The notes: generated by a model not told the origin, from the sequence alone. A stretch of 64,000 nucleotides of DNA from Sphingomonas morindae (GCF_023822065.1 NZ_CP084930.1:3240001-3304000), one strand, 5' to 3'; numbered from the stretch's first letter, positions 15,156 to 24,535 are shown. Program-made: numbers and translations.

Positions 15156-17828
15156 ATGAAGCGGCTGATTTCATTGGTGACGACATTGTTCGCGAGTGCA
15201 GCGGGGATGGCGCTGACTTCGCCCGTGACGGCGGCGCCCCCCGCCCCCGCGACCGGCCTGCGCGCCGATGCCGAGGCGCAGGCCGCCGCGATCGTGGCGC
15301 GGATGACGCTCGACGAGAAATTGCCGCAACTGCTCAATGTCGCCCCCGCCATCCCCCGGCTGGGGGTCCCCGCCTATAATTGGTGGACCGAATCGCTTCA
15401 CGGCGCGCTCGGCCCGGTCCCGACCACCAACTTCCCCGAGCCGATCGGCCTCGCCGCCAGCTTCGATGCACCGCTCGTCCACCAGGTGGCCGGTGCGATC
15501 GGCACCGAGGTGCGCGCGCTCCACACGCTCGGCCGCCGCACCGGCCAGCTCGGCCGCATCGGCACGGGGCTGGACAGCTGGTCCCCCAACATCAACCTGT
15601 TTCGCGATCCGCGCTGGGGCCGGGGGCAGGAAACCTATGGCGAGGATCCGTTCCTCACCGCGCATATGGGGGTCGCCTTCGTCACCGGCCTGCAGGGCGA
15701 CGATCCCGATCGCCCGCTGGTCATCGCCACGCCCAAGCATTTCGCGGTGCATAGCGGACCGGAATCGACGCGCCACCGCGCCAATGTCTTCGTGTCGACG
15801 CATGATCTCGAGGACAGCTATCTCCCCGCCTTCCGCGCCGCCATCACCGAGGGCCATGCCGGCTCGATCATGTGCGCCTATAACCGCATCGACGGCCAGC
15901 CCGCCTGCGCGAGCGACATTCTCCTCAAGGATCATCTACGCGGCGCCTGGGGCTTTTCAGGCTATGTCGTGTCCGATTGCGACGCGGTGAAGGATATCGC
16001 CGACAATCATCATTATGCGCCCGACCAGCCGGCCGCCGTCGCCGCGGCGATGCGCGCAGGCGTGGACAATGAGTGCAACACCGCGACGCTGGACGACACC
16101 GCCGGGCTGGAGCGCCGCTTCCGCGCCGCGCTGGACCAAGGCCTGATCTCGGTCGCGGATATCGATCGCTCGCTGGTGCGGCTGTTCGCGGCGCGGCTGC
16201 TCGCGGGCGATCTGCCCGGACTCCCCGGCGCGGTCCGCGACCTGCCGCCCTCGGCGATCGATTCGCCGGCGCACCGCGCGCTCGCCCGCAAGGCGGCGAC
16301 CGAGGCGCTCGTGCTGCTCAAGAATGACGGCATCCTTCCGCTCAAGCCGGGCGTGCGGATCGCCGTGGTCGGCCCGCTCGGCGACGCCACGCGCGTGCTG
16401 CGCGGCAACTATTCCTCGCCGCTTTCCGCGCCCCCTGTCTCGGTGGTCGAAGGGCTGCGCGCGGTGCTGCCCGCCGGGCAGGTGACGCTGGTGCCTTTCT
16501 CGGCTTCGGTGACCGATGGCGATCGCGTGCCCATGACGGCGCTCCGCACCGCCGGCGGCAAGCCCGGGGTGGAGGTGCGCTACTTCAACCCGACCGAACC
16601 CGTGCCCGATCGGATCGAACCCGAGGCCAAGGCGGCCACATTGGCCGCGATCCGCTACCAGACGCGGCCCTTCGCGACGCGCACCGAGCCCGATGTCGGC
16701 AATACCAGCCTCTCCGTGCCCGGGCTCGCCACGCATCACCGCACCGAATGGACCGGCCGCCTCGTGCCGCCCGAGAGCGGCACCTACCGCATCGGCCTGG
16801 CCGGCGCGGGCGGCGTGCTGACGATGCCGGGCTTCCCCAGCGTCGACCGGCGCGAAGGCCATTGGAACGATCTGCCCGGTTTCACCACGGTCGAGCTGGT
16901 GAAGGGCAAGGCCTATCCCTTCCATATCGAGGCGACCGGCGGGGTCGATCTGGTGTGGAAGCGGATCAGCCGCGATGCGCCGGCCGCGCTCGCCAGCGCC
17001 GCCCAATCGGCGGACGTGATCCTCGCGGTGGTCGGCCTCACCTCGGATCTCGAGGCGGAGGAGACGGGCGTCACCGTAGAAGGCTTTGCCGGCGGCGACA
17101 AGACCACGCTCGATCTCCCGGCCGACCAGCGCGCGCTGCTGGACCAGGCGCGCGCGACCGGAAAGCCGGTGATCGTGGTGGCGATGAACGGCAGCCCCAT
17201 CAACCTCGCCTGGGCCAAGGACAATGCCGCCGCGATCCTGGAGGCCTGGTATCCGGGCGAGGCCGGCGGCCTGGCGGTGGCCGATGTCCTGACCGGGCGC
17301 GCCAATCCCTCGGGCCGGCTGCCGCTCACCTTCTACCGCAGCACCGCCGACCTGCCGCCTTTCGACAATTATGCGATGGCCGGGCGCACCTACCGCTATT
17401 TCACCGGCACCCCCGTCTATCCGTTCGGCGCCGGCCTCAGCTATACGCGCTTCACCTATGGCACGCCCAGCGTCACCCCCGTGGCGGCCGGCGCGCAGGC
17501 GGGCATCACCGTCACCACCGAGATCGCCAATGTCGGCGGCCGTCCCGGTGACGAGGTGGCGCAGCTCTATCTGAGCTTCCCGGATCGGCCCGGCGTGCCC
17601 CGGCTCGCGCTGCGCGGCTTCCAGCGCGTCTCGCTCGGCGTGGGCGAGCGGCGGCAGCTGCGCTTCACCCTGTCGCCGCGCGATCTGAGCGCCGTCACCA
17701 GCGACGGCGTGCGCGCGGTGCTGGCGGGCCATTATCGCGTCACCGTGGGCGGCGGCCAGCCCGCCCCCGGCGACACCATGGGCGGCGCCGGGTTCGACAT
17801 CGCCACCGCCGCGCCGATCCCGCTCTGA
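15156..17828 (+). CDS. Periplasmic GH3 beta-glycosidase with inserted PA14 domain
   Basis: An 890-residue protein with a Sec signal (MKRLISLVTTLFASAAGMALTS...). The GH3 N-terminal barrel carries LFRDPRWGRGQETYGEDP, KHFAVHSGPE and the nucleophile Asp in VSDCDA (about residue 274). The C-terminal alpha/beta sandwich is interrupted by a PA14 domain (about residues 465-610), and a fibronectin-III-like domain ends the protein. Family relatives are beta-glucosidases or beta-xylosidases. It is paralogous to the GH3 at 31,066. The ATG at 15,156 follows GGGGAGA; a GTG one codon earlier is possible. It may act on xylose- or glucose-containing oligosaccharides rather than N-glycans, since its operator differs from the GntR-type motif seen farther on. 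Confidence 0.87.
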   Translation: MKRLISLVTTLFASAAGMALTSPVTAAPPAPATGLRADAEAQAAAIVARMTLDEKLPQLLNVAPAIPRLGVPAYNWWTESLHGALGPVPTTNFPEPIGLAASFDAPLVHQVAGAIGTEVRALHTLGRRTGQLGRIGTGLDSWSPNINLFRDPRWGRGQETYGEDPFLTAHMGVAFVTGLQGDDPDRPLVIATPKHFAVHSGPESTRHRANVFVSTHDLEDSYLPAFRAAITEGHAGSIMCAYNRIDGQPACASDILLKDHLRGAWGFSGYVVSDCDAVKDIADNHHYAPDQPAAVAAAMRAGVDNECNTATLDDTAGLERRFRAALDQGLISVADIDRSLVRLFAARLLAGDLPGLPGAVRDLPPSAIDSPAHRALARKAATEALVLLKNDGILPLKPGVRIAVVGPLGDATRVLRGNYSSPLSAPPVSVVEGLRAVLPAGQVTLVPFSASVTDGDRVPMTALRTAGGKPGVEVRYFNPTEPVPDRIEPEAKAATLAAIRYQTRPFATRTEPDVGNTSLSVPGLATHHRTEWTGRLVPPESGTYRIGLAGAGGVLTMPGFPSVDRREGHWNDLPGFTTVELVKGKAYPFHIEATGGVDLVWKRISRDAPAALASAAQSADVILAVVGLTSDLEAEETGVTVEGFAGGDKTTLDLPADQRALLDQARATGKPVIVVAMNGSPINLAWAKDNAAAILEAWYPGEAGGLAVADVLTGRANPSGRLPLTFYRSTADLPPFDNYAMAGRTYRYFTGTPVYPFGAGLSYTRFTYGTPSVTPVAAGAQAGITVTTEIANVGGRPGDEVAQLYLSFPDRPGVPRLALRGFQRVSLGVGERRQLRFTLSPRDLSAVTSDGVRAVLAGHYRVTVGGGQPAPGDTMGGAGFDIATAAPIPL

Positions 17829-17836
17829 ACGCCGGC

Positions 17837-17862
17837 GCCGCCCCGGCGCGGTCCGGGGCGGC
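17837..17862 (+). terminator. Putative terminator hairpin after GH3
   Basis: Perfect 9-bp arms GCCGCCCCG and CGGGGCGGC enclose an 8-base loop, starting nine bases after the GH3 stop. There is no run of T after the stem, so it may need Rho or act only as an RNA 3' end stabiliser. Confidence 0.5.
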
Positions 17863-17966
17863 ATCGGGCTGCTTGCATACCCAAATAGAACCTCTCGCCC
17901 ATAAATTCTATTCCGCGCCAGCGCGCTCTCCGCTTTTGTGCGGCACCGACGGCGCACCGGTTGCGC

Positions 17967-17975
17967 AATACCAGT
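17967..17975. promoter_or_regulatory. Candidate GntR/HutC half-site upstream of nagB-II
   Basis: AATACCAGT, which reads ACTGGTATT on the other strand, lies 43 bases before the nagB-II start. ACTGGT/ATTGGT is the half-site recognised by HutC-type regulators of amino sugar use, such as the DasR/NagR group, and similar elements occur near both GntR genes and GH20 in this window. Only one clear half is visible here. Confidence 0.35.
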
Positions 17976-18017
17976 CTATGACTTATCAGGCCTGGAAAGA
18001 CATGTAGGGGACATGCC

Positions 18018-19079
18018 GTGCCAGCGCTCGATACCAGCCCATCCGCCTCCCCTGCCGCGCCGCCCTCGCTCATGCACCAGGAGGCGGAAGAGGCGGCGCG
18101 GGCCGTCGCCCGGCTGCTCGATCGCCATGGCGCCCTGATCGCGGAACTTGGCGCGGCGCTGCGCGCGGCGCCGCCTTCGCTGGTGGTCAGCTGCGCGCGC
18201 GGCTCGTCCGATCATGCCGCGACCTACGGCAAATATCTGATCGAGACGATGATCGGCATCCCCGTCGCGTCGGCGGCGCCGTCCGTCTCGTCGGTCTATG
18301 CGGCGCCGGTGCGGGCGGAGGGCGGGCTGTGCATCGCCATCTCGCAAAGCGGCCGCAGCCCCGATCTGCTCGCCACGGTGCGGGCGCACAAGGCCGGCGG
18401 CGCGCGCGTGATCGCGCTGGTCAACGATGCCGAGGCGCCGCTCGCCGCGCTTGCCGATACGCTGATCCCGCTCGAGGCGGGGCCGGAACGCTCGGTCGCC
18501 GCCACCAAATCCTTCATCACCGCGCTCGCCGCGCTGGCCGCGCTCGTCGCCGCCTGGGCAGACGATGCGGCGCTGCGATCCGCGCTCAACGACCTGCCGA
18601 CCGACCTCGCCCGCGCCTGGGCGCGCGATTGGTCGAGCCTCGCCGACCTGCTCGTCCCGGCGCGCAACCTGTTCGTCGTCGGTCGCGGGCTGGGCTTCGG
18701 CATCGCCCAGGAGGCGGCGCTCAAGCTCAAGGAGACGTGCGGCCTCCATGCCGAGGCGTTCAGCGCCGCCGAGGTGCGCCACGGGCCGATGGCGATCGTG
18801 GACGAGCGCTTCCCGGTCGTCGCCTTTGCCGGGTCCGATGCGGCGGGCGATGATGTCCGCGCCGTCGCGGCCGAATTCGCCGGGCGCGGCGCTCCCGTGT
18901 CGCTGATCGACGCGCGCCGTGACGGAGCCGGCGATCCGCCGACTTCGGCCGCGCATCCCGCGATCGAGCCGCTGCTGATGATCCAGAGCTTCTACCGCAT
19001 GGCGAACGGTCTCGCGCTCGCGCGCGGATTCGATCCCGATGCGCCCCGCCATCTCGCCAAGGTGACGCGCACGCTATGA
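18018..19079 (+). CDS. nagB-II: SIS-domain glucosamine-6-phosphate deaminase (NagB-II type)
   Basis: A 353-residue protein with two SIS (sugar isomerase) domains. The first includes VVSCARGSSDHAATYGKYLIE and AISQSGRSPDLLATV; the second LFVVGRGLGFGIAQEAALKLKETCGLHAEAFSAAEVRHGP. It resembles the C-terminal half of GlmS without the glutaminase domain. NagB-II enzymes convert GlcN-6-P to Fru-6-P and ammonia and replace classical NagB in many alphaproteobacteria. The GTG at 18,018 has a good AGGGG site six bases before it; a later ATG at 18,072 is possible. The stop overlaps the nagA ATG, so it is coupled to nagA. Confidence 0.87.
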   Translation: MPALDTSPSASPAAPPSLMHQEAEEAARAVARLLDRHGALIAELGAALRAAPPSLVVSCARGSSDHAATYGKYLIETMIGIPVASAAPSVSSVYAAPVRAEGGLCIAISQSGRSPDLLATVRAHKAGGARVIALVNDAEAPLAALADTLIPLEAGPERSVAATKSFITALAALAALVAAWADDAALRSALNDLPTDLARAWARDWSSLADLLVPARNLFVVGRGLGFGIAQEAALKLKETCGLHAEAFSAAEVRHGPMAIVDERFPVVAFAGSDAAGDDVRAVAAEFAGRGAPVSLIDARRDGAGDPPTSAAHPAIEPLLMIQSFYRMANGLALARGFDPDAPRHLAKVTRTL

Positions 19080-20215
19080 CCGCATGGAGCTTCACCAACG
19101 GCCATGTCGTCACCGCCGGCGGCGTGCTGCCCGCCGCGCGGATCACGCTCGCCGGGGATCGCATCGCCGCCATAAGCGAGGCGCCGGGCCCGGACGCGAT
19201 CGATCTGGCAGGCGGCTGGATCATGCCCGGCTTCATCGATACGCAAGTGAATGGCGGCGGCGGCGTGCTGTTCAACGACGCGCCGACCATCGCCGGCATC
19301 GCCGCGATTGGCGAAGCCCATGCGCCGACCGGCACCACCGGCTTCCTGCCGACGCTGATCACCGATGCGCCGGCGGTGATCGGCCGCGCGCTCGATGCGG
19401 TCGATGCCGCGATCGCGGCGGGCGTGCCCGGGGTGCTGGGCATCCATGTCGAAGGTCCGGTCATCAATCCCGCGCGGCACGGGATCCACGATGAAGCGCG
19501 CGTCCACCCGCTCGACGATGCGCTGATGGCGCTGCTGCTCCGCCCCCGACGCGGCGTGGTGATGGTGACGCTCGCGCCCGAGCGCGTGCCCGCCGATCGC
19601 ATCCGCGCGCTGGCGGCGGCAGGCGTCCGCGTCAGCCTCGGCCATAGTGACGCCAGCCATGCCGAGGCGGTGGCGGGAATCGCCGCCGGCATCACCGGCG
19701 TCACCCATTTGTTCAACGCCATGTCGCCGATGGCGCACCGCGCGCCCGGCGTGGTCGGCGCGGCGCTCGACGATCCCCGCCTGTACTGCGGGATCATCGC
19801 CGATGGCCATCATGTCGACGATGTCGTACTGCGCGTCGCGCTCCGGAGCCGCCCGCGCGACCGCTTCATGCTGGTGACCGACGCCATGCCCTGCGTGGGC
19901 GCGGCGGAAAAGGATTTCACCCTCCAGGGCAAGCGGATCCGCGTCGTGGACGGGCGCTGTGTCGACGCCGCGGGCACGCTGGCGGGCTCCGATCTCGATA
20001 TGGCGGGCGCGGTACGGCACGCCATCACGCGGCTCGGCGTCGCCCCCGAGGAGGCCGCCGTCATGGCCGCCGGTGCGCCGGCCGCCTTTCTCGGCCTGGC
20101 GGACAGCCACGGCCAGCTCGCCCCCGGCCGCCGCGCCGACTGGGTGCGGCTCGATGCCGGCTTCCACCCGGTGGAAACCATGATCGCCGGCACCCGGCGC
20201 GTGGCCGTCGCATGA
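19076..20215 (+). CDS. nagA: N-acetylglucosamine-6-phosphate deacetylase
   Basis: A 379-residue amidohydrolase of the NagA family. Visible are PGFIDTQVNGGGGVLFND, the metal-ligand region GIHVEGPVINPARHG with its Glu, GHSDASHAEA and THLFNAMSPMAHRAPG with the two histidines, and LVTDAMPCVG with the catalytic Asp. It removes the acetyl group from GlcNAc-6-P, giving GlcN-6-P for the adjacent NagB-II. It overlaps both neighbours by ATGA, so the three proteins nagB-II, nagA and the PTS phosphotransferase are made together in the cytoplasm. Confidence 0.94.
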   Translation: MTAWSFTNGHVVTAGGVLPAARITLAGDRIAAISEAPGPDAIDLAGGWIMPGFIDTQVNGGGGVLFNDAPTIAGIAAIGEAHAPTGTTGFLPTLITDAPAVIGRALDAVDAAIAAGVPGVLGIHVEGPVINPARHGIHDEARVHPLDDALMALLLRPRRGVVMVTLAPERVPADRIRALAAAGVRVSLGHSDASHAEAVAGIAAGITGVTHLFNAMSPMAHRAPGVVGAALDDPRLYCGIIADGHHVDDVVLRVALRSRPRDRFMLVTDAMPCVGAAEKDFTLQGKRIRVVDGRCVDAAGTLAGSDLDMAGAVRHAITRLGVAPEEAAVMAAGAPAAFLGLADSHGQLAPGRRADWVRLDAGFHPVETMIAGTRRVAVA

Positions 20216-22746
20216 GCCGCACCGTGGAGATCGCCGCGCCGCTCGCGGGCGTGGTGCGGGGGCTCGAGGCGGTGCCCGACGCGGTGTTCTCCGAAAGGCT
20301 GCTGGGCGATGGGCTCGCCATCGATCCGGTGGAGGGCCGGCTGTGCGCGCCGTGCGCGGCACAGGTGGTGGCGGTGCAGCCGAGCGGCCATGCCGTAACG
20401 CTTGCGCTCGCCCCCGGGGTCGATCTGCTGATCCATATCGGGCTCGACACGGTGCGCCTCGACGGGCGCGGCTTCACCCCGCGCGTCGCGCCGGGGGATC
20501 GGGTGGCGGCGGGCGATCCGCTGATCGACTTCGATCTGGATGCGATCGTCACCGAGGCGCGCGCCGCCATCACCCCGCTGATCCTGGTGGGCGACGGCGC
20601 CACCATCGCCGCGCGCGCCGCGCCCGGCCCGATCGCACGCGGCGCGCCGCTACTCACCGTGCTGCTGGCGGAGGCGGAGGCGGAGGTGGCGGACGCGCCC
20701 GCCGGCGCCGCGAAGACCGAGCGGAAACCTGAGGCGGCGGCGACGCGCCTGCTGCGTATCGACCTGCCGCACGGCATCCACGCCCGGCCGGCGGCGCGGC
20801 TCGGCGCCGCCGCGCGCGGCTATCGCGCGACGGTCAGCCTCGCCAAGGACGATCGGACGGCGCCGGTGGCGAGCCCCACGGCGCTGCTCGCGCTCGGCAT
20901 CCGCCAGGGCGATGCCGTGCGGCTCTCGGCGACGGGCGAGGAGGCCGAGGCAGCGGTGGCGGCGCTCGCCGCGCTGATCGCCACGGGGCTGGGCGAGGAG
21001 ACGGCGCCCGCTCCCGCCCCCGCCCCCGCCCCTGCCCCCGCCTTCACCAGCGCCGCCGCCAACGCGCCACCGGGCGCACTGGCCGGCATCGCGGCGGCGC
21101 CGGGCCTGGCGATCGGCGAGATCCGCCAGCTGCGCGCCGCCGCGCCCGAACCCGCGCCGCACGGCGCCGGCATCGCCGAGGAAGAGGCCGCGTTCGCCGC
21201 CGCGCGCGCCACGCTCGCCGCGCGGCTGGCGGACGTCACCGGGCCCGCGCGCGGCATCGCCGAGGCGCATGCCGCGCTGCTCGACGACCCCGCGCTGATC
21301 GAGGCGACGCGCGACGGCATCGCGCGCGGCGCCAGCGCCGGCCGCGCCTGGCGCGAGGCGCTGCGCCCGCAGGCCGAGGCGTTGCGCGCGCTCGACGATA
21401 AGCGCCTCGCCGAGCGCGCCGACGATCTACTCGATCTCGAGCGCCAGATGCTGCGGCTGCTGGCGGGCGACGCCGCGCCCGCGCCGGTCCTGCCGCCCGA
21501 AACTTTGCTGGTGGCGGAGGATCTGCTGCCGTCCGATCTGCTCGCGCTCGACCGTGCGGCGCTGGCGGGGCTGTGCGTGGCGCGCGGCGGGCCGACCAGC
21601 CATGTCGCCATCCTCGCCGCCGCCATGGGGCTGCCGATGCTGGTGGCGCTGGGCGAGGCGGTGCTGGCGCTGCCCGAGGGCGGGTGCGCGCTGCTCGATG
21701 CCGGCGCCGGGCTGCTCCATCCCGATCCGGCGCCCGATCGCCTCGCCGCCGCGCGCGCGGCGATCGCGGCGGCGGCGGCGCGGCGGGCCGAGGCGCTGGC
21801 GCGCGCCGGCACGCTCTGCCACAGCGCCGATGGCGTGCGGATCGAGATCTTCGCCAATCTCGGCCATCGCGACGAGGCCGCGCCGGCGGTGGCGCGCGGC
21901 GCCGAGGGCTGCGGCCTGCTACGCACCGAATTCCTCTTCCTCGAGCGCGCCGCGGCGCCCGATGAGGCGGAGCAGAGCGCCGAATATCAGGCGATCGCCG
22001 ATGCCTTGGGCGAGCGCCCGCTTATCGTCCGCCTGCTCGATATCGGCGGCGACAAGCCCGCCCCCTATCTGCCGATCGCGCCGGAGGAGAATCCGGCGCT
22101 GGGGCTGCGCGGCATCCGCGTCGGGCTGGCCCGGCCGGCGCTGCTCGATACGCAGCTGCGCGCGATCCTGGCGGTGCGGCCGGCGGGCCGCTGCCATATC
22201 ATGGTGCCTATGGTGGCCGGGCTGGAGGAGCTGCGCGCGGTGCGGGCCCGGGTCGCCGCGCTCGCGGCCGAGGCGGGGCTCGCCGCGCCCTTTCGGCTGG
22301 GCATTATGGTGGAGACGCCGGCGGCGGCGATGCTCGCCGATCGCTTCGCGGCGGAGGCGGATTTCCTGTCGATCGGCACCAATGATCTCACCCAATATGC
22401 GCTCGCCATGGATCGCGGCAACGCCGCCGTGGCGGGCGGGGTGGACGGGCTGCACCCGGCGGTGCTGCGGCTGATCGCCGAGACCTGCCGCGGCGGCGCG
22501 CGCCACGGGCGCTGGACGGGCGTGTGCGGCGGCCTGGCCTCGGATCCGCTGGCGGTGCCGATCCTGCTCGGCCTGGGCGTGACCGAACTTTCGGCGGCGC
22601 CGGCCATGGTGCCGGACATCAAGGCGCTGGTGACGCGGCTGACGCTGGCGGACTGTCGCGCCCATGCCGAGGCGGCGCTCGCCTGCGCCACGGCGGCGGA
22701 GGTGCGGGCGCTGGCCGCCCGCTTCGCGGAGGAGATGCCCGCATGA
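20212..22746 (+). CDS. Fused PTS phosphotransferase: EIIA(Glc-type)-HPr-EI
   Basis: An 844-residue protein with three PTS parts. EIIA occupies about residues 1-150 (phospho-His in LLIHIGLDTV), HPr about 178-262 (His in LPHGIHARPAARLG) and EI about 285-844 (His in GGPTSHVAILAAAMGLP, then LLRTEFLFLER and GIMVETPAAAMLADRF). It takes phosphate from PEP and delivers it to the adjacent IIBC permease, so one polypeptide supplies the entire soluble chain. Such fusions are known in GlcNAc PTS operons of Caulobacter and relatives. A Pro/Ala linker (about residues 264-275) separates HPr and EI. All three phospho-histidines are intact. Confidence 0.93.
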   Translation: MSRTVEIAAPLAGVVRGLEAVPDAVFSERLLGDGLAIDPVEGRLCAPCAAQVVAVQPSGHAVTLALAPGVDLLIHIGLDTVRLDGRGFTPRVAPGDRVAAGDPLIDFDLDAIVTEARAAITPLILVGDGATIAARAAPGPIARGAPLLTVLLAEAEAEVADAPAGAAKTERKPEAAATRLLRIDLPHGIHARPAARLGAAARGYRATVSLAKDDRTAPVASPTALLALGIRQGDAVRLSATGEEAEAAVAALAALIATGLGEETAPAPAPAPAPAPAFTSAAANAPPGALAGIAAAPGLAIGEIRQLRAAAPEPAPHGAGIAEEEAAFAAARATLAARLADVTGPARGIAEAHAALLDDPALIEATRDGIARGASAGRAWREALRPQAEALRALDDKRLAERADDLLDLERQMLRLLAGDAAPAPVLPPETLLVAEDLLPSDLLALDRAALAGLCVARGGPTSHVAILAAAMGLPMLVALGEAVLALPEGGCALLDAGAGLLHPDPAPDRLAAARAAIAAAAARRAEALARAGTLCHSADGVRIEIFANLGHRDEAAPAVARGAEGCGLLRTEFLFLERAAAPDEAEQSAEYQAIADALGERPLIVRLLDIGGDKPAPYLPIAPEENPALGLRGIRVGLARPALLDTQLRAILAVRPAGRCHIMVPMVAGLEELRAVRARVAALAAEAGLAAPFRLGIMVETPAAAMLADRFAAEADFLSIGTNDLTQYALAMDRGNAAVAGGVDGLHPAVLRLIAETCRGGARHGRWTGVCGGLASDPLAVPILLGLGVTELSAAPAMVPDIKALVTRLTLADCRAHAEAALACATAAEVRALAARFAEEMPA

Positions 22747-24485
22747 AGACGCTGCTCGCCCGCCTGCAGCCGCTCGGCCGCGCGCTGATGCTGCCGATCG
22801 CGGTGCTGCCCGCGGCCGGCCTGCTGCTCCGTCTCGGCCAGCCCGATCTGCTCGACATTGGCTTCATCGGCGCCGCCGGCGGTGCGATCTTCGATCATCT
22901 CGGCCTCTTGTTCGCGCTCGGCGTCGCGACCGGCTTCGCGCGCGACGGCAATGGCGCCGCCTGCCTGGCGGGCGTCGTCTGCTTCCTCGTCGCGACCGAG
23001 GCGGGCAAGACGCTGCTGCCGGTGCCGCCCGAAGCCGGCGCCGGGCTGGTCGGCGCCGGCGCCGATCTCGCCGTCGCGGCCTGGAAGGCCAAGGCGGTGG
23101 CGCGGCTCGACGTGCCGCTCGGCATCCTCTCGGGGCTGGCCGGCGGAATTTTCTACAACCGTTTCTCCACCATCCGCCTGCCCGAATATCTCGCCTTCTT
23201 CGGCGGCCGGCGTTTCGTGCCGATCGTCAGCGGCCTTGCCGGGCTGGTGCTGGCGGTGCTGGTTGGGCAGGGCTATGGCGCGATCGCCGGCGGGATCGAC
23301 CGGCTCGGCGCGCTCATCACCGGCGCCGGCGGCTTCGGCCTCTTCCTGTTCGGGCTGGCCAACCGGCTGCTGCTCGTCACCGGCCTGCACCATCTCGTGA
23401 ACAACATCGTCTGGTTCGTGATGGGGGATTATCACGGCGCGAATGGCGATCTGCGGCGCTTCTTCGCGGGCGATCCGAGCGCGGGCGCCTTCATGGCGGG
23501 CTTTTTCCCGGTGATGATCTTCGGCCTGCCCGCCGCCTGCCTCGCCATGTACCATTGCGCGCGACCGGAGCGCCGCAAGGAAGTGGTCGGGCTGCTCACC
23601 AGCCTCGCGCTCACCTCGGCGCTGACCGGCGTGACCGAGCCGATCGAGTTCAGCTTCATGTTCCTCGCGCCGCTGCTCTATGCGGTGCACGCGGTGCTGA
23701 CCGGCGCCGCCATGGCGCTGATGAATCTGCTCGGCGTCCGGCTCGGCTTCGGCTTCTCGGCCGGGCTGCTCGATTATGCGCTGAATTTCGGCAAGGCGAC
23801 GCGGCCGCTGCTGCTGCTGCCCGTCGGCGCTGTTTATGCGCTGCTCTATTACGGCCTGTTCCGCTTCTGCATCCAGCGCTTCGATCTCGCGACCCCGGGC
23901 CGCGAGCCGCGCGCGCCCGATGCGGAGACGGCGACGGGCGCCGATCCTGCGGCGGCCGCGCCGGGCGCGCGCGGCGCCGGCTTCGTCGCGGCGCTTGGCG
24001 GGAGCGGCAACCTGGCCGAGATCGGCGCCTGCACAACCAGGCTGCGGCTGATCGTGCGCGAGCCCGCGCGGATCGACGAGGCGGCGCTGCGCCGGCTGGG
24101 CGCGCGCGGCATCATCAGGCCGGGCGGCGGGGCGGTGCAGGTGGTGCTGGGGCCGATGGCCGATCTGGTCGCGGTCGAGATGCGCGACGCGGTGGCGGCC
24201 GCGCCCTCGCCGCCGCCCGCCGCCGCGCCGCCGGCTATCGCCCCGCCCGCCGCCGTCGCGCGCCCGGTCACGCCCTCGGCGGCGCTGCTCGCCGCGCTGG
24301 GGGGCGCGGACAATGTCGAAGGCGCCACCCGCCATGCCGGGCGCCTCCGCCTGCACCTGCGCGATGCCGCCCGCGCCGATCGCGGCGCGCTGGCCGGGCT
24401 CGGCATCATCGCCACCGCCGAGCCGCTGGCCCATCGCCTCCATCTGCTCGCCGACGAGTCCGCGCTGGACCGGCTGACCGTCTGA
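22743..24485 (+). CDS. nagE: GlcNAc-specific PTS permease, EIIC-EIIB with a second degenerate EIIB
   Basis: A 580-residue protein. Residues about 1-380 form the glucose/GlcNAc-type EIIC membrane domain (MLPIAVLPAAGLLLRLG, HHLVNNIVWFVMGDYHGANG, TGVTEPIEFSFMFLAPLLY). An EIIB domain at about 418-485 has the phosphorylated Cys in EIGACTTRLRL. A second EIIB-like repeat at about 515-580 reads NVEGATRHAGRLRLHL, where the Cys is replaced. It imports and phosphorylates GlcNAc. The start ATG at 22,743 overlaps the stop of the phosphotransferase gene. The specificity comes from the nag operon context. Confidence 0.9.
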   Translation: MKTLLARLQPLGRALMLPIAVLPAAGLLLRLGQPDLLDIGFIGAAGGAIFDHLGLLFALGVATGFARDGNGAACLAGVVCFLVATEAGKTLLPVPPEAGAGLVGAGADLAVAAWKAKAVARLDVPLGILSGLAGGIFYNRFSTIRLPEYLAFFGGRRFVPIVSGLAGLVLAVLVGQGYGAIAGGIDRLGALITGAGGFGLFLFGLANRLLLVTGLHHLVNNIVWFVMGDYHGANGDLRRFFAGDPSAGAFMAGFFPVMIFGLPAACLAMYHCARPERRKEVVGLLTSLALTSALTGVTEPIEFSFMFLAPLLYAVHAVLTGAAMALMNLLGVRLGFGFSAGLLDYALNFGKATRPLLLLPVGAVYALLYYGLFRFCIQRFDLATPGREPRAPDAETATGADPAAAAPGARGAGFVAALGGSGNLAEIGACTTRLRLIVREPARIDEAALRRLGARGIIRPGGGAVQVVLGPMADLVAVEMRDAVAAAPSPPPAAAPPAIAPPAAVARPVTPSAALLAALGGADNVEGATRHAGRLRLHLRDAARADRGALAGLGIIATAEPLAHRLHLLADESALDRLTV

Positions 24486-24490
24486 CAGAT

Positions 24491-24511
24491 CGGCCGGCGG
24501 CCGGCCGGCCG
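24491..24511. terminator. Candidate bidirectional terminator between nagE and GH2
   Basis: The arms CGGCCGGC (24,491-24,498) and GCCGGCCG (24,504-24,511) form an 8-bp stem with a 5-base loop in the 50-bp gap between the convergent nagE and GH2 genes. No T-tract follows on either strand. GC-repeat sequence of this kind can also occur by chance. Confidence 0.4.
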
Positions 24512-24535
24512 GAGCCGCTCGCCGGTCGCCGCCGT

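Noticed and set aside
20990-21060. A tandem repeat in the PTS phosphotransferase gene (CCCGCC units)
   Set aside because: It encodes the Pro/Ala linker between HPr and EI, an ordinary flexible linker, so no separate repeat element is needed to explain it.
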